Shown one piece after another: positions 1 through 6,215 of a stretch of DNA of 8,278 bases; position 1 is the first letter of the stretch; every line of letters begins with the position of its first letter. Both the position numbers and the translations under genes were made by a program. Source of the DNA: a bacterium (GTDB lineage: Bacteria; Spirochaetota; Spirochaetia; JABEVK01). The stretch is taken from contig JAJXVP010000113.1 of the NCBI GenBank assembly GCA_021782055.1, forward strand, positions 1 to 8,278, given 5' to 3'. The notes below the pieces were generated by a model. The model did not search any database, was not told where the DNA came from, and saw only the letters and a program-made list of their open reading frames with translations.

Positions 1-357
1 GCCTTAGACGGACAATTTTTTGTCATGATGTGGACCATTGGCTGGGATTCTGCCGATAGTATCGATTGGGCCAAGGGGGAATGGTATGAGCCAGGGCCGC
101 GTTATCATCCCAATACCCCTCAATACAAAGCCAAAATGAAACGAGACATTGACCGCATTTTGAGCCGCGCCCACAACGGAGCCAGCGGGATTATTTTGAT
201 GCACGATACTCACCCGACGTCTCGCGACTCGCTCAAGACTCTCATTGAAGCACTTAAAAAGCGGGGCTACCGTTTTGATACTTTAGACAATTACTGCCGC
301 TGGCGCTGGGGTCCGCATGTCTTTGACCAGGCAAGACCCGCAGAAGCCGTTCACTAA
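1..357 (+). CDS. Polysaccharide deacetylase (NodB-like), C-terminal part
   Basis: The reading frame is open from the first base of the window to the TAA at 355-357, giving the last 118 residues of a protein whose start lies upstream. Carbohydrate esterase 4 (NodB) enzymes remove N-acetyl groups from peptidoglycan, chitin or related glycans, usually outside the cytoplasm. The visible part has two late family landmarks: a Trp-Asp segment near residues 11-23 (WTIGWDSADSIDW), and the strand ending in the late His-Asp motif, GIILMHDTHP, at about 63-72, followed by a helix and the usual closing KKRGYRFDTLD stretch. The N-terminal catalytic Asp and the metal-binding His residues would lie outside the window, so activity and any signal peptide cannot be judged. 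The 17-residue tail after YCRWRWG is short and unremarkable. It converges with the small gene on the minus strand, with 24 bp between the two stops and no clear terminator. The family call is good; the substrate is unknown. Confidence 0.85.
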   Translation, partial: ALDGQFFVMMWTIGWDSADSIDWAKGEWYEPGPRYHPNTPQYKAKMKRDIDRILSRAHNGASGIILMHDTHPTSRDSLKTLIEALKKRGYRFDTLDNYCRWRWGPHVFDQARPAEAVH

Positions 358-381
358 GAATTCACAAAAAGAAGAACAATT

Positions 382-567
382 TTATAGGAACAATGCCGGT
401 AAAGTAAGAATCCCAAGAACCGCTAAAAGCGGTTTGAGGGAGGCGTCGGTTGTGGCATCCCCCAAGGGGGGGAGAGACAGCCAGGCCAAGAGAACGATGC
501 CCCCTACCGCAATCAGGGCACTGAAGCGGAACTTGAACGGCTTTTGTCGAGCTTTTGTCAAGGACAT
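382..567 (-). CDS. Small two-helix membrane protein, unknown function
   Basis: This 61-residue protein of no recognised family has a basic N-terminus (Lys5, Arg7, Lys9, Lys12, Arg14). A hydrophobic segment follows at about 16-33 (ALIAVGGIVLLAWLSL core), then a short polar loop with GDATTDAS, then a second hydrophobic segment at about 46-61 that ends directly at the stop codon. Positive charges before the first helix suggest a cytoplasmic N-terminus and a hairpin topology. Support for a real gene comes from a strong ribosome binding site on the minus strand (GGAGGG, 8 nt before ATG) and from filling an otherwise empty gap. It is divergent from the uronate operon and could share its control region at 568-674. 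There is no cleavable signal or lipobox. Function is not assigned; a short regulatory or accessory membrane peptide is possible, and a chance ORF is not excluded. Confidence 0.55.
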   Translation of the reverse strand: MSLTKARQKPFKFRFSALIAVGGIVLLAWLSLPPLGDATTDASLKPLLAVLGILTLPALFL

Positions 568-575
568 AACTTTTT

Positions 576-581
576 CCCTCC
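576..581 (-). promoter_or_regulatory. Strong ribosome binding site of the small membrane gene
   Basis: On the minus strand this reads GGAGGG, a near-ideal Shine-Dalgarno element, with 8 nt between it and the ATG whose complement lies at 565-567. It is the main reason to accept the 61-codon ORF as a gene and to fix its start. Confidence 0.55.
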
Positions 582-615
582 GTGGTTTTGTAAGAAAGAA
601 CTCCCCAGCCAGATC

Positions 616-632
616 AAGGTTACGGCAACCTT
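616..632. promoter_or_regulatory. Palindromic candidate operator (AAGGTT-N5-AACCTT)
   Basis: A perfect 6-bp inverted repeat, AAGGTT and AACCTT, is separated by ACGGC. It overlaps the first bases of the proposed -35 box of the uronate operon and lies in the divergent gap. Half of it (AGGTTAC) recurs at 649-655, within the proposed promoter. Dyads of this size are typical sites for dimeric sugar-acid regulators of the LacI or GntR families, but no regulator gene is in the window, so the identity of the binding protein is unknown. Confidence 0.4.
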
Positions 633-658
633 TACAAGTCTTCAGGTCAGGTTACAAT
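631..658 (+). promoter_or_regulatory. Candidate sigma70 promoter of the uronate operon
   Basis: TTTACA (631-636) and TACAAT (653-658) each differ by one base from the consensus -35 and -10 boxes and are spaced by 16 bp. Transcription would start near 664-666, giving a very short leader before the ATG at 675 and placing the start site inside the GAGGGGG ribosome binding sequence. That is unusual, and a further promoter upstream, inside or before the small minus-strand gene, is possible. Confidence 0.4.
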
Positions 659-674
659 GGGGTGAGGGGGCTGT

Positions 675-1487
675 ATGAGCTACATCGATCAGCTATTTTC
701 TTTACAAGACCGTCTTGTTGTCATCACCGGTGCCGGAGGCGCGTTAGCCGGGAGCTTGGCGCAGGCCTATTTACAAGCCGGGGCTCGCGTCGCCCTTTGG
801 GTACACCGCCCGGAGGCCTGTGCCCCCTTGCACGAGAAGTTCTCCCCCTTGGCTACGAAAGGGCAACTTTTTGTCACTGTCGCTGATACCAGCGAGGCCA
901 GCCAGGTCGAGCAAGCCTTTGAAGCGACGCGAAACGCCCTGGGGCTTCCCAATGTGCTCGTCAATGCGGCCGGGGGCAATCAGGGTAAAAACCCGTTCAT
1001 CGACCTTGACCTTGACCAGTTTGACCGGGTTTTAAAACTCAACCTTTTGGCCGGGTTAGTTGTACCCACAAGGCACTTTACCCGCCTTTGGACAGCCGAA
1101 GGGGTCAGGAGCTGTTCTGTTCTCAATTTAGCTTCTATGGGTTCGTTTATTCCGCTCTCGGGAGTTTGGGCCTACAACGCCGCCAAAGCAGCTGTGCTCA
1201 ACCTTACGGTAGGACTCGCCAAGGAGTTTGGACCGTCAGGAATTCGTGTGAACGCTCTAGCCCCAGGTTTTTTTGTCGGTCAACAAAACCGAGCCCTCTT
1301 GTACCAAGAAGATGGACAGCTGTCAGCTCGGGGTCAGAATATCCTAAGCCGAACACCCTTTGGACGTTTTGGGGCTTTAGAGGAGTGTCAGGGAGCCGCC
1401 CTTTTCCTTTCTAGCGAAAAGGCAGCGGGATTTATTACCGGAGTCACACTTCCTGTTGACGGGGGCTTCCTGGCCGACAATATTTAA
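675..1487 (+). CDS. uxuB: D-fructuronate reductase / D-mannonate oxidoreductase, SDR type
   Basis: The 270-residue protein is a classical short-chain dehydrogenase. The dinucleotide-binding turn lies at 18-26 (TGAGGALAG), NAAG at 97-100, the structural Asn at 123, the catalytic Ser at 154 and the YNAAK catalytic pair Tyr167/Lys171. The C-terminal landmarks APGFFVGQQNRALL (196-209), RTPFGRFG (226-233) and PVDGGF (260-265) resemble the SDR-type mannonate oxidoreductases, such as Bacillus UxuB, rather than generic SDRs. These reduce D-fructuronate to D-mannonate in the cytoplasm. The second and third glycines of TGxxxGxG are Ala23 and Ala25. Arg45 after the second strand may favour NADPH, but that is weak evidence. 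The ATG is preceded by GAGGGGG at 4 nt. It is the first gene of the operon, with uronate isomerase 52 bp downstream. Reduction of tagaturonate to altronate is an alternative; the gluconokinase and C2 epimerase downstream favour mannonate. Confidence 0.82.
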   Translation: MSYIDQLFSLQDRLVVITGAGGALAGSLAQAYLQAGARVALWVHRPEACAPLHEKFSPLATKGQLFVTVADTSEASQVEQAFEATRNALGLPNVLVNAAGGNQGKNPFIDLDLDQFDRVLKLNLLAGLVVPTRHFTRLWTAEGVRSCSVLNLASMGSFIPLSGVWAYNAAKAAVLNLTVGLAKEFGPSGIRVNALAPGFFVGQQNRALLYQEDGQLSARGQNILSRTPFGRFGALEECQGAALFLSSEKAAGFITGVTLPVDGGFLADNI

Positions 1488-1507
1488 TAAACAAGCGGTA
1501 GTCACCG

Positions 1508-1532
1508 TCCCTTGGGGGCGGAATGCAAGGGA
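1508..1532 (+). promoter_or_regulatory. Hairpin that would mask the uxaC ribosome binding site
   Basis: TCCCTTG (1508-1514) pairs perfectly with CAAGGGA (1526-1532) across an 11-nt loop in the gap between the first two genes. The right arm contains the first four bases (GGGA, 1529-1532) of the GGGAGG that serves the TTG start at 1540. Folding would hide the ribosome binding site, so the stem could lower or condition uxaC translation. No ligand-binding domain is apparent and there is no U-tract, so it is not a terminator. Confidence 0.35.
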
Positions 1533-1539
1533 GGCAGAT

Positions 1540-2949
1540 TTGGCAACAATCCCGTTTATGAATGATGATTTTCTCTTGGGTGGACCAACTGCCCGATGGC
1601 TTTTTCACGAGGTAGCAAAGACCCTCCCCATTCACGATTTTCATAACCACTTAGACCCAACCGTTTTGCGTGAGGATCAGAACTTTCCTCACCTGACCGC
1701 CCTCTGGCTGGATCAAGATCATTACAAGTGGCGGGCAATGCGGCAGGCTGGCCTTTCAGAACAACTTATCACTGGCGAAGCTTCACCCGAAGAAAAGCTA
1801 GCAGCCTGGGCCCACACGCTTTCGTTGGCTCCCGGGAACCCGCTATTTATTTGGTCACACCTTGAGCTTCGGGCGCTGGGGATTCAAGAGGTTTTAACCC
1901 CAAGGACGGCCAAGACGATTTTTCGTACGGCCTCGGAACGTCTTGCCTCAAAAGATTATTCCGCCCGAAAGCTTGTAGAGCATTTTCATGTTCGTACCCT
2001 AGGGACCACCGATGACCCCTCGTCCGAGCTCGAAGCACACAAAGCCCTGTCACGCGAGAACCTGAGTTTTTCGGTCCGCCCCACGTTTAGACCCGACAAA
2101 CTTTTAACCCTGCAGGCCCCATTGTTTAGGCGTTCTCTTCACGAATTTTCTGAAGCGATTGGCATTACGATCGATAATGTCGAAGCCCTCTGGGACGCTT
2201 TAGAAGTACGCATGGATTACTTCTACCACTTAGGGTGTCGCTCAGCCGATCAGGCCCTCCCCGACACCGCCTTTTTGGAACCCTCTGCCCGTAGTGAAAG
2301 CTTGCTCAATCGTTTACTAAAAAACGAAGAGCTGACTCCGACCGAAGCCCTCGAAGTCCGAAGCTTCCTTTTAGTTGGCCTAGCCCAACGGTATGCCGAA
2401 CGCGGTTGGGTGATGCAACTGCACTTAGGAGCGCTTCGGAATGTCAATTCACGGGGCTTGCGCCACCAAGGAACAGACGCAGGGTACGACGTCATGGCAG
2501 GGCCGTTAGACCTTTCTTCGCTGAGCCGCTTTCTCAACACCCTCGAAAATAAAGACCAACTCCCCAAAACCATTCTGTACAACCTCAACCCCTCGGATGC
2601 CACGCCCCTTGCCGTGTTAGCAGGAACTTTTTCGCACAGTGTACCCGGTAAGGTTCAGCTGGGAGCCGCCTGGTGGTTTAATGACCACCAAAGGGGAAAC
2701 CAGCAACAGCTAGCCGTTTTGGCGGAACAGGGATTGTTAGGTACATCCGTGGGCATGTTGACCGATTCTCGAAGCCTGCTTTCCTTGGCACGGCATGAGT
2801 ATTTTAGGCGAATCTTTTGTTCACAGCTGGGGTCGTGGGTAGACGAAGGAGGCTTTCCCGAGGATGAGTCCTTGTTGGTTCCCCTCGTCAAAGGGGTGTG
2901 CTACGACAACGCCGCCCGCTTTTTCTCGTTTGAGGAGCCCCAGTCTTGA
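1540..2949 (+). CDS. uxaC: Uronate isomerase (glucuronate/galacturonate isomerase)
   Basis: UxaC interconverts D-glucuronate and D-fructuronate (and D-galacturonate and D-tagaturonate) in the cytoplasm and belongs to the amidohydrolase superfamily. The metal-binding HNH lies at 35-37 within IHDFHNHLDP. Further family landmarks are DHYKWRAMR (60-68), TTDDP (156-160), MQLHLGALRNVNSR (292-305), GAAWWFND (375-382) and GMLTDSRS (405-412) with the conserved Asp409, then RHEYFRRI. I chose the TTG at 1540. GGGAGG lies 5 nt upstream, the product of 469 residues matches the family length, and its beginning, ATIPFMNDDFLL, aligns with the conserved PFM..DFLL start of Bacillus and E. coli UxaC. The frame is open back to a TTG at 1456, but that would overlap uxuB and add residues absent from the family. 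The ATG at 1558 would cut off the conserved PFM. It overlaps the next gene by 4 bp. Confidence 0.95.
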   Translation: MATIPFMNDDFLLGGPTARWLFHEVAKTLPIHDFHNHLDPTVLREDQNFPHLTALWLDQDHYKWRAMRQAGLSEQLITGEASPEEKLAAWAHTLSLAPGNPLFIWSHLELRALGIQEVLTPRTAKTIFRTASERLASKDYSARKLVEHFHVRTLGTTDDPSSELEAHKALSRENLSFSVRPTFRPDKLLTLQAPLFRRSLHEFSEAIGITIDNVEALWDALEVRMDYFYHLGCRSADQALPDTAFLEPSARSESLLNRLLKNEELTPTEALEVRSFLLVGLAQRYAERGWVMQLHLGALRNVNSRGLRHQGTDAGYDVMAGPLDLSSLSRFLNTLENKDQLPKTILYNLNPSDATPLAVLAGTFSHSVPGKVQLGAAWWFNDHQRGNQQQLAVLAEQGLLGTSVGMLTDSRSLLSLARHEYFRRIFCSQLGSWVDEGGFPEDESLLVPLVKGVCYDNAARFFSFEEPQS

Positions 2950-4187
2950 GCGGGCCTTTTCTCACAGAGTCGCAAATTCATGAAACACTTTCCGAGCTTT
3001 TAACCTCGTTTCCCTATGACCAAAAAAAGGTTCTTGTTCTTGTTCCAGATCTGACTCGTACCATGCCCCTCCCTCTTTTTTTTCGTATCATCGAGGGTCT
3101 GCTACGGCCCCGCGTACAACGTCTTGACTTTATGATTGCTTTAGGAACTCACGCCCCTTTGACCGAAGAACAAATTTGTCAGCTTTTTGGCCTGAAGAGC
3201 ACAACCGACTACCCGAATATTTCGTTTTTGAATCACGCCTGGAACGACAGCAGTGCTCTGACCGAGGTAGGAATTATTCCTGCCGCCCGAGTCAAAGAGC
3301 TGAGCCAAGGTCTGATGGATCAACCCATTCCGGTTCGGCTAAACCGCCATATCCTTGCTTATGATGAGCTTTTGATCTGCGGTCCGGTCTTTCCCCATGA
3401 AGTTGCCGGGTTTTCTGGTGGTAATAAGTACCTATTCCCCGGCATTGCAGGTCAAGAGATTATCGACGTTACGCATTGGATCGGGGCCTTGGTGACCTCC
3501 TTTGCTCTGATTGGGGTAAAAGACACCCCCGTTCGACGCCTTATTGATGAAGCGGCCTCTTGCGTTCCCCGACCCCGCCGTGCTCTTTGCTCTGTGGTAG
3601 AAAAAGGAGGCGTTTCAGGAATCTTTGGCGGCTTACCCGAAGAAGCCTGGGACAAAGCCGCCGACCTCGCTGGCCAGACCCATATCACTTGGGTGGACAG
3701 ACCGTATCAGACGGTTCTTTCACTGCTCCCCACCATGTACGAGGAAATTTGGGTGGGGGCCAAGGGCATGTACAAACTAGAGCCCGTCATTGCGGATGGG
3801 GGTGAGGTAATCTTGTTCGCCCCCCACATTCATGATATTAGCGTCGTTCATGGTGAACTTATTCGGCGAATCGGTTATCACTGCCGGGATTATTTTACGG
3901 GCCAATGGGAAAAATTTAAAAACTTTCCCTGGGGGGTTTTGGCCCATTCAACCCACCTCAGAGGATCTGGCCATTACAACCCCGCAACTGGACAAGAAAC
4001 ACTACGCATCCAGGTAACCTTGGCAACCAGCATTCCCGAGCAAGAATGCCGCGCCTTGAATTTAGGCTGGCGTGACTGGCACAGTATTGACCCCGTGGCT
4101 TGGCAACAAGAAGCCTTAACCAACCATGACCTCTTGGTCGTCCCTGATGCCGGCGAACAATTGTATCGACTAAGGAAAACCTCATGA
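2946..4187 (+). CDS. LarA-family nickel-pincer 2-hydroxyacid epimerase, probable D-mannonate/D-gluconate 2-epimerase
   Basis: The 413-residue protein has the two-domain layout of nickel-dependent lactate racemase. Visible family landmarks are PDLTRTMPLP (34-43), ALGTH ending at His69, and FPHEVAGFSGGNKYLFPG (149-166) with His151 and Lys161, followed by DVTHW with His177. By comparison with LarA, the three His residues are the catalytic or nickel ligands and the Lys carries the nickel pincer nucleotide. LarA enzymes invert the hydroxyl-bearing carbon next to a carboxylate by hydride abstraction and return. On D-mannonate that gives D-gluconate, which fits fructuronate reductase upstream and gluconokinase downstream. 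I recall a D-gluconate 2-epimerase being reported in this superfamily but could not check it. The start is a TTG overlapping the uxaC stop (TTGA), with GAGGAG 8 nt upstream. Cofactor-making larB, larC and larE are not in the window. The family is near certain; the substrate is inferred. Confidence 0.85.
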   Translation: MSGPFLTESQIHETLSELLTSFPYDQKKVLVLVPDLTRTMPLPLFFRIIEGLLRPRVQRLDFMIALGTHAPLTEEQICQLFGLKSTTDYPNISFLNHAWNDSSALTEVGIIPAARVKELSQGLMDQPIPVRLNRHILAYDELLICGPVFPHEVAGFSGGNKYLFPGIAGQEIIDVTHWIGALVTSFALIGVKDTPVRRLIDEAASCVPRPRRALCSVVEKGGVSGIFGGLPEEAWDKAADLAGQTHITWVDRPYQTVLSLLPTMYEEIWVGAKGMYKLEPVIADGGEVILFAPHIHDISVVHGELIRRIGYHCRDYFTGQWEKFKNFPWGVLAHSTHLRGSGHYNPATGQETLRIQVTLATSIPEQECRALNLGWRDWHSIDPVAWQQEALTNHDLLVVPDAGEQLYRLRKTS

Positions 4188-4684
4188 TTCTTATTGTTAT
4201 GGGTGTATCAGGTTGTGGAAAATCCACCGTAGGAGCTGCAGTCGCCCAGAAGCTGAATTGGGAATTTCAAGACGCCGATGACTACCATCCCCCTCAAAAT
4301 ATTGCCAAGATGAGCAAAGGGATTCCTTTGCAAGACGCTGACCGACAAGACTGGCTGTTGGCACTAGCCGCTCTGGTCCGTGAGCACGAAGAGCATAAAA
4401 AGCCTTTGATCTTGGCGTGTTCGGCTCTAAAACAAGCCTATCGTGATGTTTTAATCACGAGTTCCGAGGTCAAACTGGTGTATTTACAGGGTAGTCTCGA
4501 AACCATCGCTCAACGTTTGGCGGGCCGTGAAGGCCATTTTATGAACCCTACACTTCTTGAAAGTCAGTTTGCCATTTTGGAACCCCCGACCGATGCCTTA
4601 GTGTTAAACGTAGCCTTAAGTCTTGAGGCTCAGGTAGAAGCGATTTGTGCTTATGCCACCCCAACTTCCCCAGCAAAAAATTGA
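4184..4684 (+). CDS. gntK: Gluconokinase, thermoresistant GntK type
   Basis: This 166-residue cytoplasmic P-loop kinase phosphorylates D-gluconate with ATP to 6-phospho-D-gluconate. The Walker A motif is GVSGCGKST (7-15). The family signature DADDYHPPQN follows at 30-39, then the KMSKGIPLQDADRQDWL segment (42-58), the ACSALKQAYRD strand-helix (78-88), and GREGHFMNPTLLESQFAILEPP (114-135), which supplies the lid and substrate residues. Length and motif order match short GntK/IdnK proteins; shikimate and adenylate kinases lack the DADD.HP motif. The ATG overlaps the preceding stop (ATGA), with AAGGA 7 nt upstream, so translation is probably coupled to the epimerase. Finding gluconokinase directly behind a C2 epimerase and fructuronate reductase points to gluconate as the exit metabolite of the pathway. 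It could also phosphorylate gluconate imported from outside. Confidence 0.93.
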   Translation: MILIVMGVSGCGKSTVGAAVAQKLNWEFQDADDYHPPQNIAKMSKGIPLQDADRQDWLLALAALVREHEEHKKPLILACSALKQAYRDVLITSSEVKLVYLQGSLETIAQRLAGREGHFMNPTLLESQFAILEPPTDALVLNVALSLEAQVEAICAYATPTSPAKN

Positions 4685-4697
4685 GTATGTTAAACAG

Positions 4698-6215
4698 ATG
4701 AACTTATTAGCCTTTTTTATCCGCAAAGCCCTGGGTGGCTACATCCACCCTATGAATCAGCCGAAACTTGAGCTCCCACTTAAAACCGATCAAGAGCGCC
4801 GCATCGCCGTTGTAGGGGCGGGCTTGGCGGGACTTACAGCCGCAATAACGCTGGCCAGGCGCGGCTTTCAAGTCACTCTTTTTGAAAAAAATGCGTACTT
4901 GGGGGGAAAAATCGGGGCTTGGCCCACGCAGCTGCCTCAGGGAGAGACTCAGTTTGTTGAACATGGGTTTCATGCCTTTTTTCGGCACTATTATAATCTT
5001 AATAACTTTTTAGATTCGTTAGGTCTTCGCAAGGACTTTCGTTCGATTCAAGATTATCAAATTTTAGCCTTGAACGGCAGTCAGTATCGTTTCGATGGGG
5101 TTTCAAAAACCCCCGTGTTAAACCTGCTTTCGATGCGAAAAACGGGTGTCTACCATTGGGGCGACATTGTCAAAAACCCCCGACTTGCCGGTTTAGCGTC
5201 AATGCTTGCGTTTCATCCCGAAAAGACTTTCGAAAAGTTTGATGAGGTCTCGTACCAAACCTGGTCAGAGTCCCTGGGTCTGCCGGCTTCTATGCGCCTT
5301 ATGTTCAATAGCTTTTCACGAGCCTTTTTTGCGACACCTGACCGCATGTCTACTGCCGAGCTCCTCAAGAGTTTTCATTCATTTTTTCTTAGTCACGATG
5401 GAGGGCTGATTTATGACTACCCGACCGGGGACTACGAAACCATCTTTTTAGCCCCGCTTCGCTTAGAACTCGACCGCCTAGGGGTCAAGGTTCGCTTGCA
5501 AACACCGGTTACCGAGCTTCGACAAGTTCAAGAGTCAGACGAGGCAGGCTTTGTGGTCAACAGCGAGCCTTTTGCCCAGGTAGTTGTTGCCAGCGATGCG
5601 GCTTCAACAAAAGCTTTGATGTCACAAACCCCTTGGCCCAAACACGCTCAGTTCCGCCAGGCTCTGGGTAGCCTTCGGCCTTCGCAAGGCTACGCCGTGC
5701 TCAGAGTTTGGCTCGATCGACCGGTTGACCCGGGAGCCGAGCAACTGTGTGATTTTATTATTACGGAACACAGGCAAATTCTCGATTCCATCACGTTTTA
5801 TCATCGTTTCGAGCCCTCCGCTCAGCAGTGGGCAAAAAAGACGGGCGGAAACGTTCTTGAATTCCATTCCTATGCTCTTCCTGACGGCTTCGAAGAAAGT
5901 GCTGTGATAAAAACCTTCTGGGACGAAGCTTGTGGCTACTTGCCTCACTTAGCCCAAGCCAACCTCGTTCACAGTGAGCTCCAGGTCAAAAAAGATTTTA
6001 CAGCCTTGCACACTGGACTCTATCGAAACAGACCGGGGGTTGTTACCCCCTTCCCCGGCTTATTTTTTGCCGGTGATTGGGTAAAGCTGCCCCGACCCGC
6101 AATGCTGATGGAAGCTGCCGCAACGGCCGGACTGTTGGCGGCCAATAGCATTCTTAGTAGTTATCAGTTGCGTGAGGAGGCGTTGTTTTCGGTGCCGCCA
6201 AAGGGTGTTCTTTAA
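4698..6215 (+). CDS. FAD-dependent desaturase, carotenoid desaturase / CrtU-CruE-like
   Basis: This is a 505-residue flavoprotein of the amine oxidase / phytoene desaturase superfamily. After a 35-residue N-terminal extension comes the FAD-binding Rossmann motif RIAVVGAGLAGLTAAI (35-50), ending in LFEKNAYLGGKIG (61-73). The segment FVEHGFHAFFRHYYNL (86-101) resembles carotenoid-modifying members (zeta-carotene desaturase, isorenieratene synthase CrtU/CruE) more than bacterial CrtI. The C-terminal FAD motif is PGLFFAGDW (453-461), followed by PRPAMLMEAAATAGLLAA. Such enzymes desaturate or rearrange isoprenoids at the membrane; the squalene-linked HpnE branch is an alternative. The frame is open upstream through GTG 4647, ATG 4653 and ATG 4698. 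I chose 4698, 13 bp past the gntK stop, though only a weak GAG precedes it; ATG 4752 is also possible. No other carotenoid gene is present, so its place behind a sugar-acid operon is unexplained. The exact substrate cannot be told. Confidence 0.75.
   Translation: MNLLAFFIRKALGGYIHPMNQPKLELPLKTDQERRIAVVGAGLAGLTAAITLARRGFQVTLFEKNAYLGGKIGAWPTQLPQGETQFVEHGFHAFFRHYYNLNNFLDSLGLRKDFRSIQDYQILALNGSQYRFDGVSKTPVLNLLSMRKTGVYHWGDIVKNPRLAGLASMLAFHPEKTFEKFDEVSYQTWSESLGLPASMRLMFNSFSRAFFATPDRMSTAELLKSFHSFFLSHDGGLIYDYPTGDYETIFLAPLRLELDRLGVKVRLQTPVTELRQVQESDEAGFVVNSEPFAQVVVASDAASTKALMSQTPWPKHAQFRQALGSLRPSQGYAVLRVWLDRPVDPGAEQLCDFIITEHRQILDSITFYHRFEPSAQQWAKKTGGNVLEFHSYALPDGFEESAVIKTFWDEACGYLPHLAQANLVHSELQVKKDFTALHTGLYRNRPGVVTPFPGLFFAGDWVKLPRPAMLMEAAATAGLLAANSILSSYQLREEALFSVPPKGVL

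Noticed and set aside
418..434. Hairpin AACCGC-TAAAA-GCGGTT as terminator of the deacetylase gene
   Set aside because: No U-tract follows on either strand, and it lies inside the coding frame of the small membrane protein.
459..470. CCCCCAAGGGGG palindrome
   Set aside because: The 2-nt loop is too short for a hairpin, and the sequence is explained by coding for Pro-Pro-Leu-Gly on the minus strand.
317..886. 189-codon plus-strand frame across the gap and the start of uxuB
   Set aside because: It is rich in Arg, Ser and Pro without domain features, runs through the control region and lies in another frame of a clear SDR gene.
1456..1539. Upstream extension of uxaC from a TTG at 1456
   Set aside because: It would overlap the end of uxuB by 32 bp, has no ribosome binding site in the right place, and adds 28 residues with no counterpart at the conserved UxaC N-terminus.
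5622..5948. 108-codon minus-strand frame inside the desaturase gene
   Set aside because: It is antisense to a well-supported flavoprotein and shows no recognisable domain.
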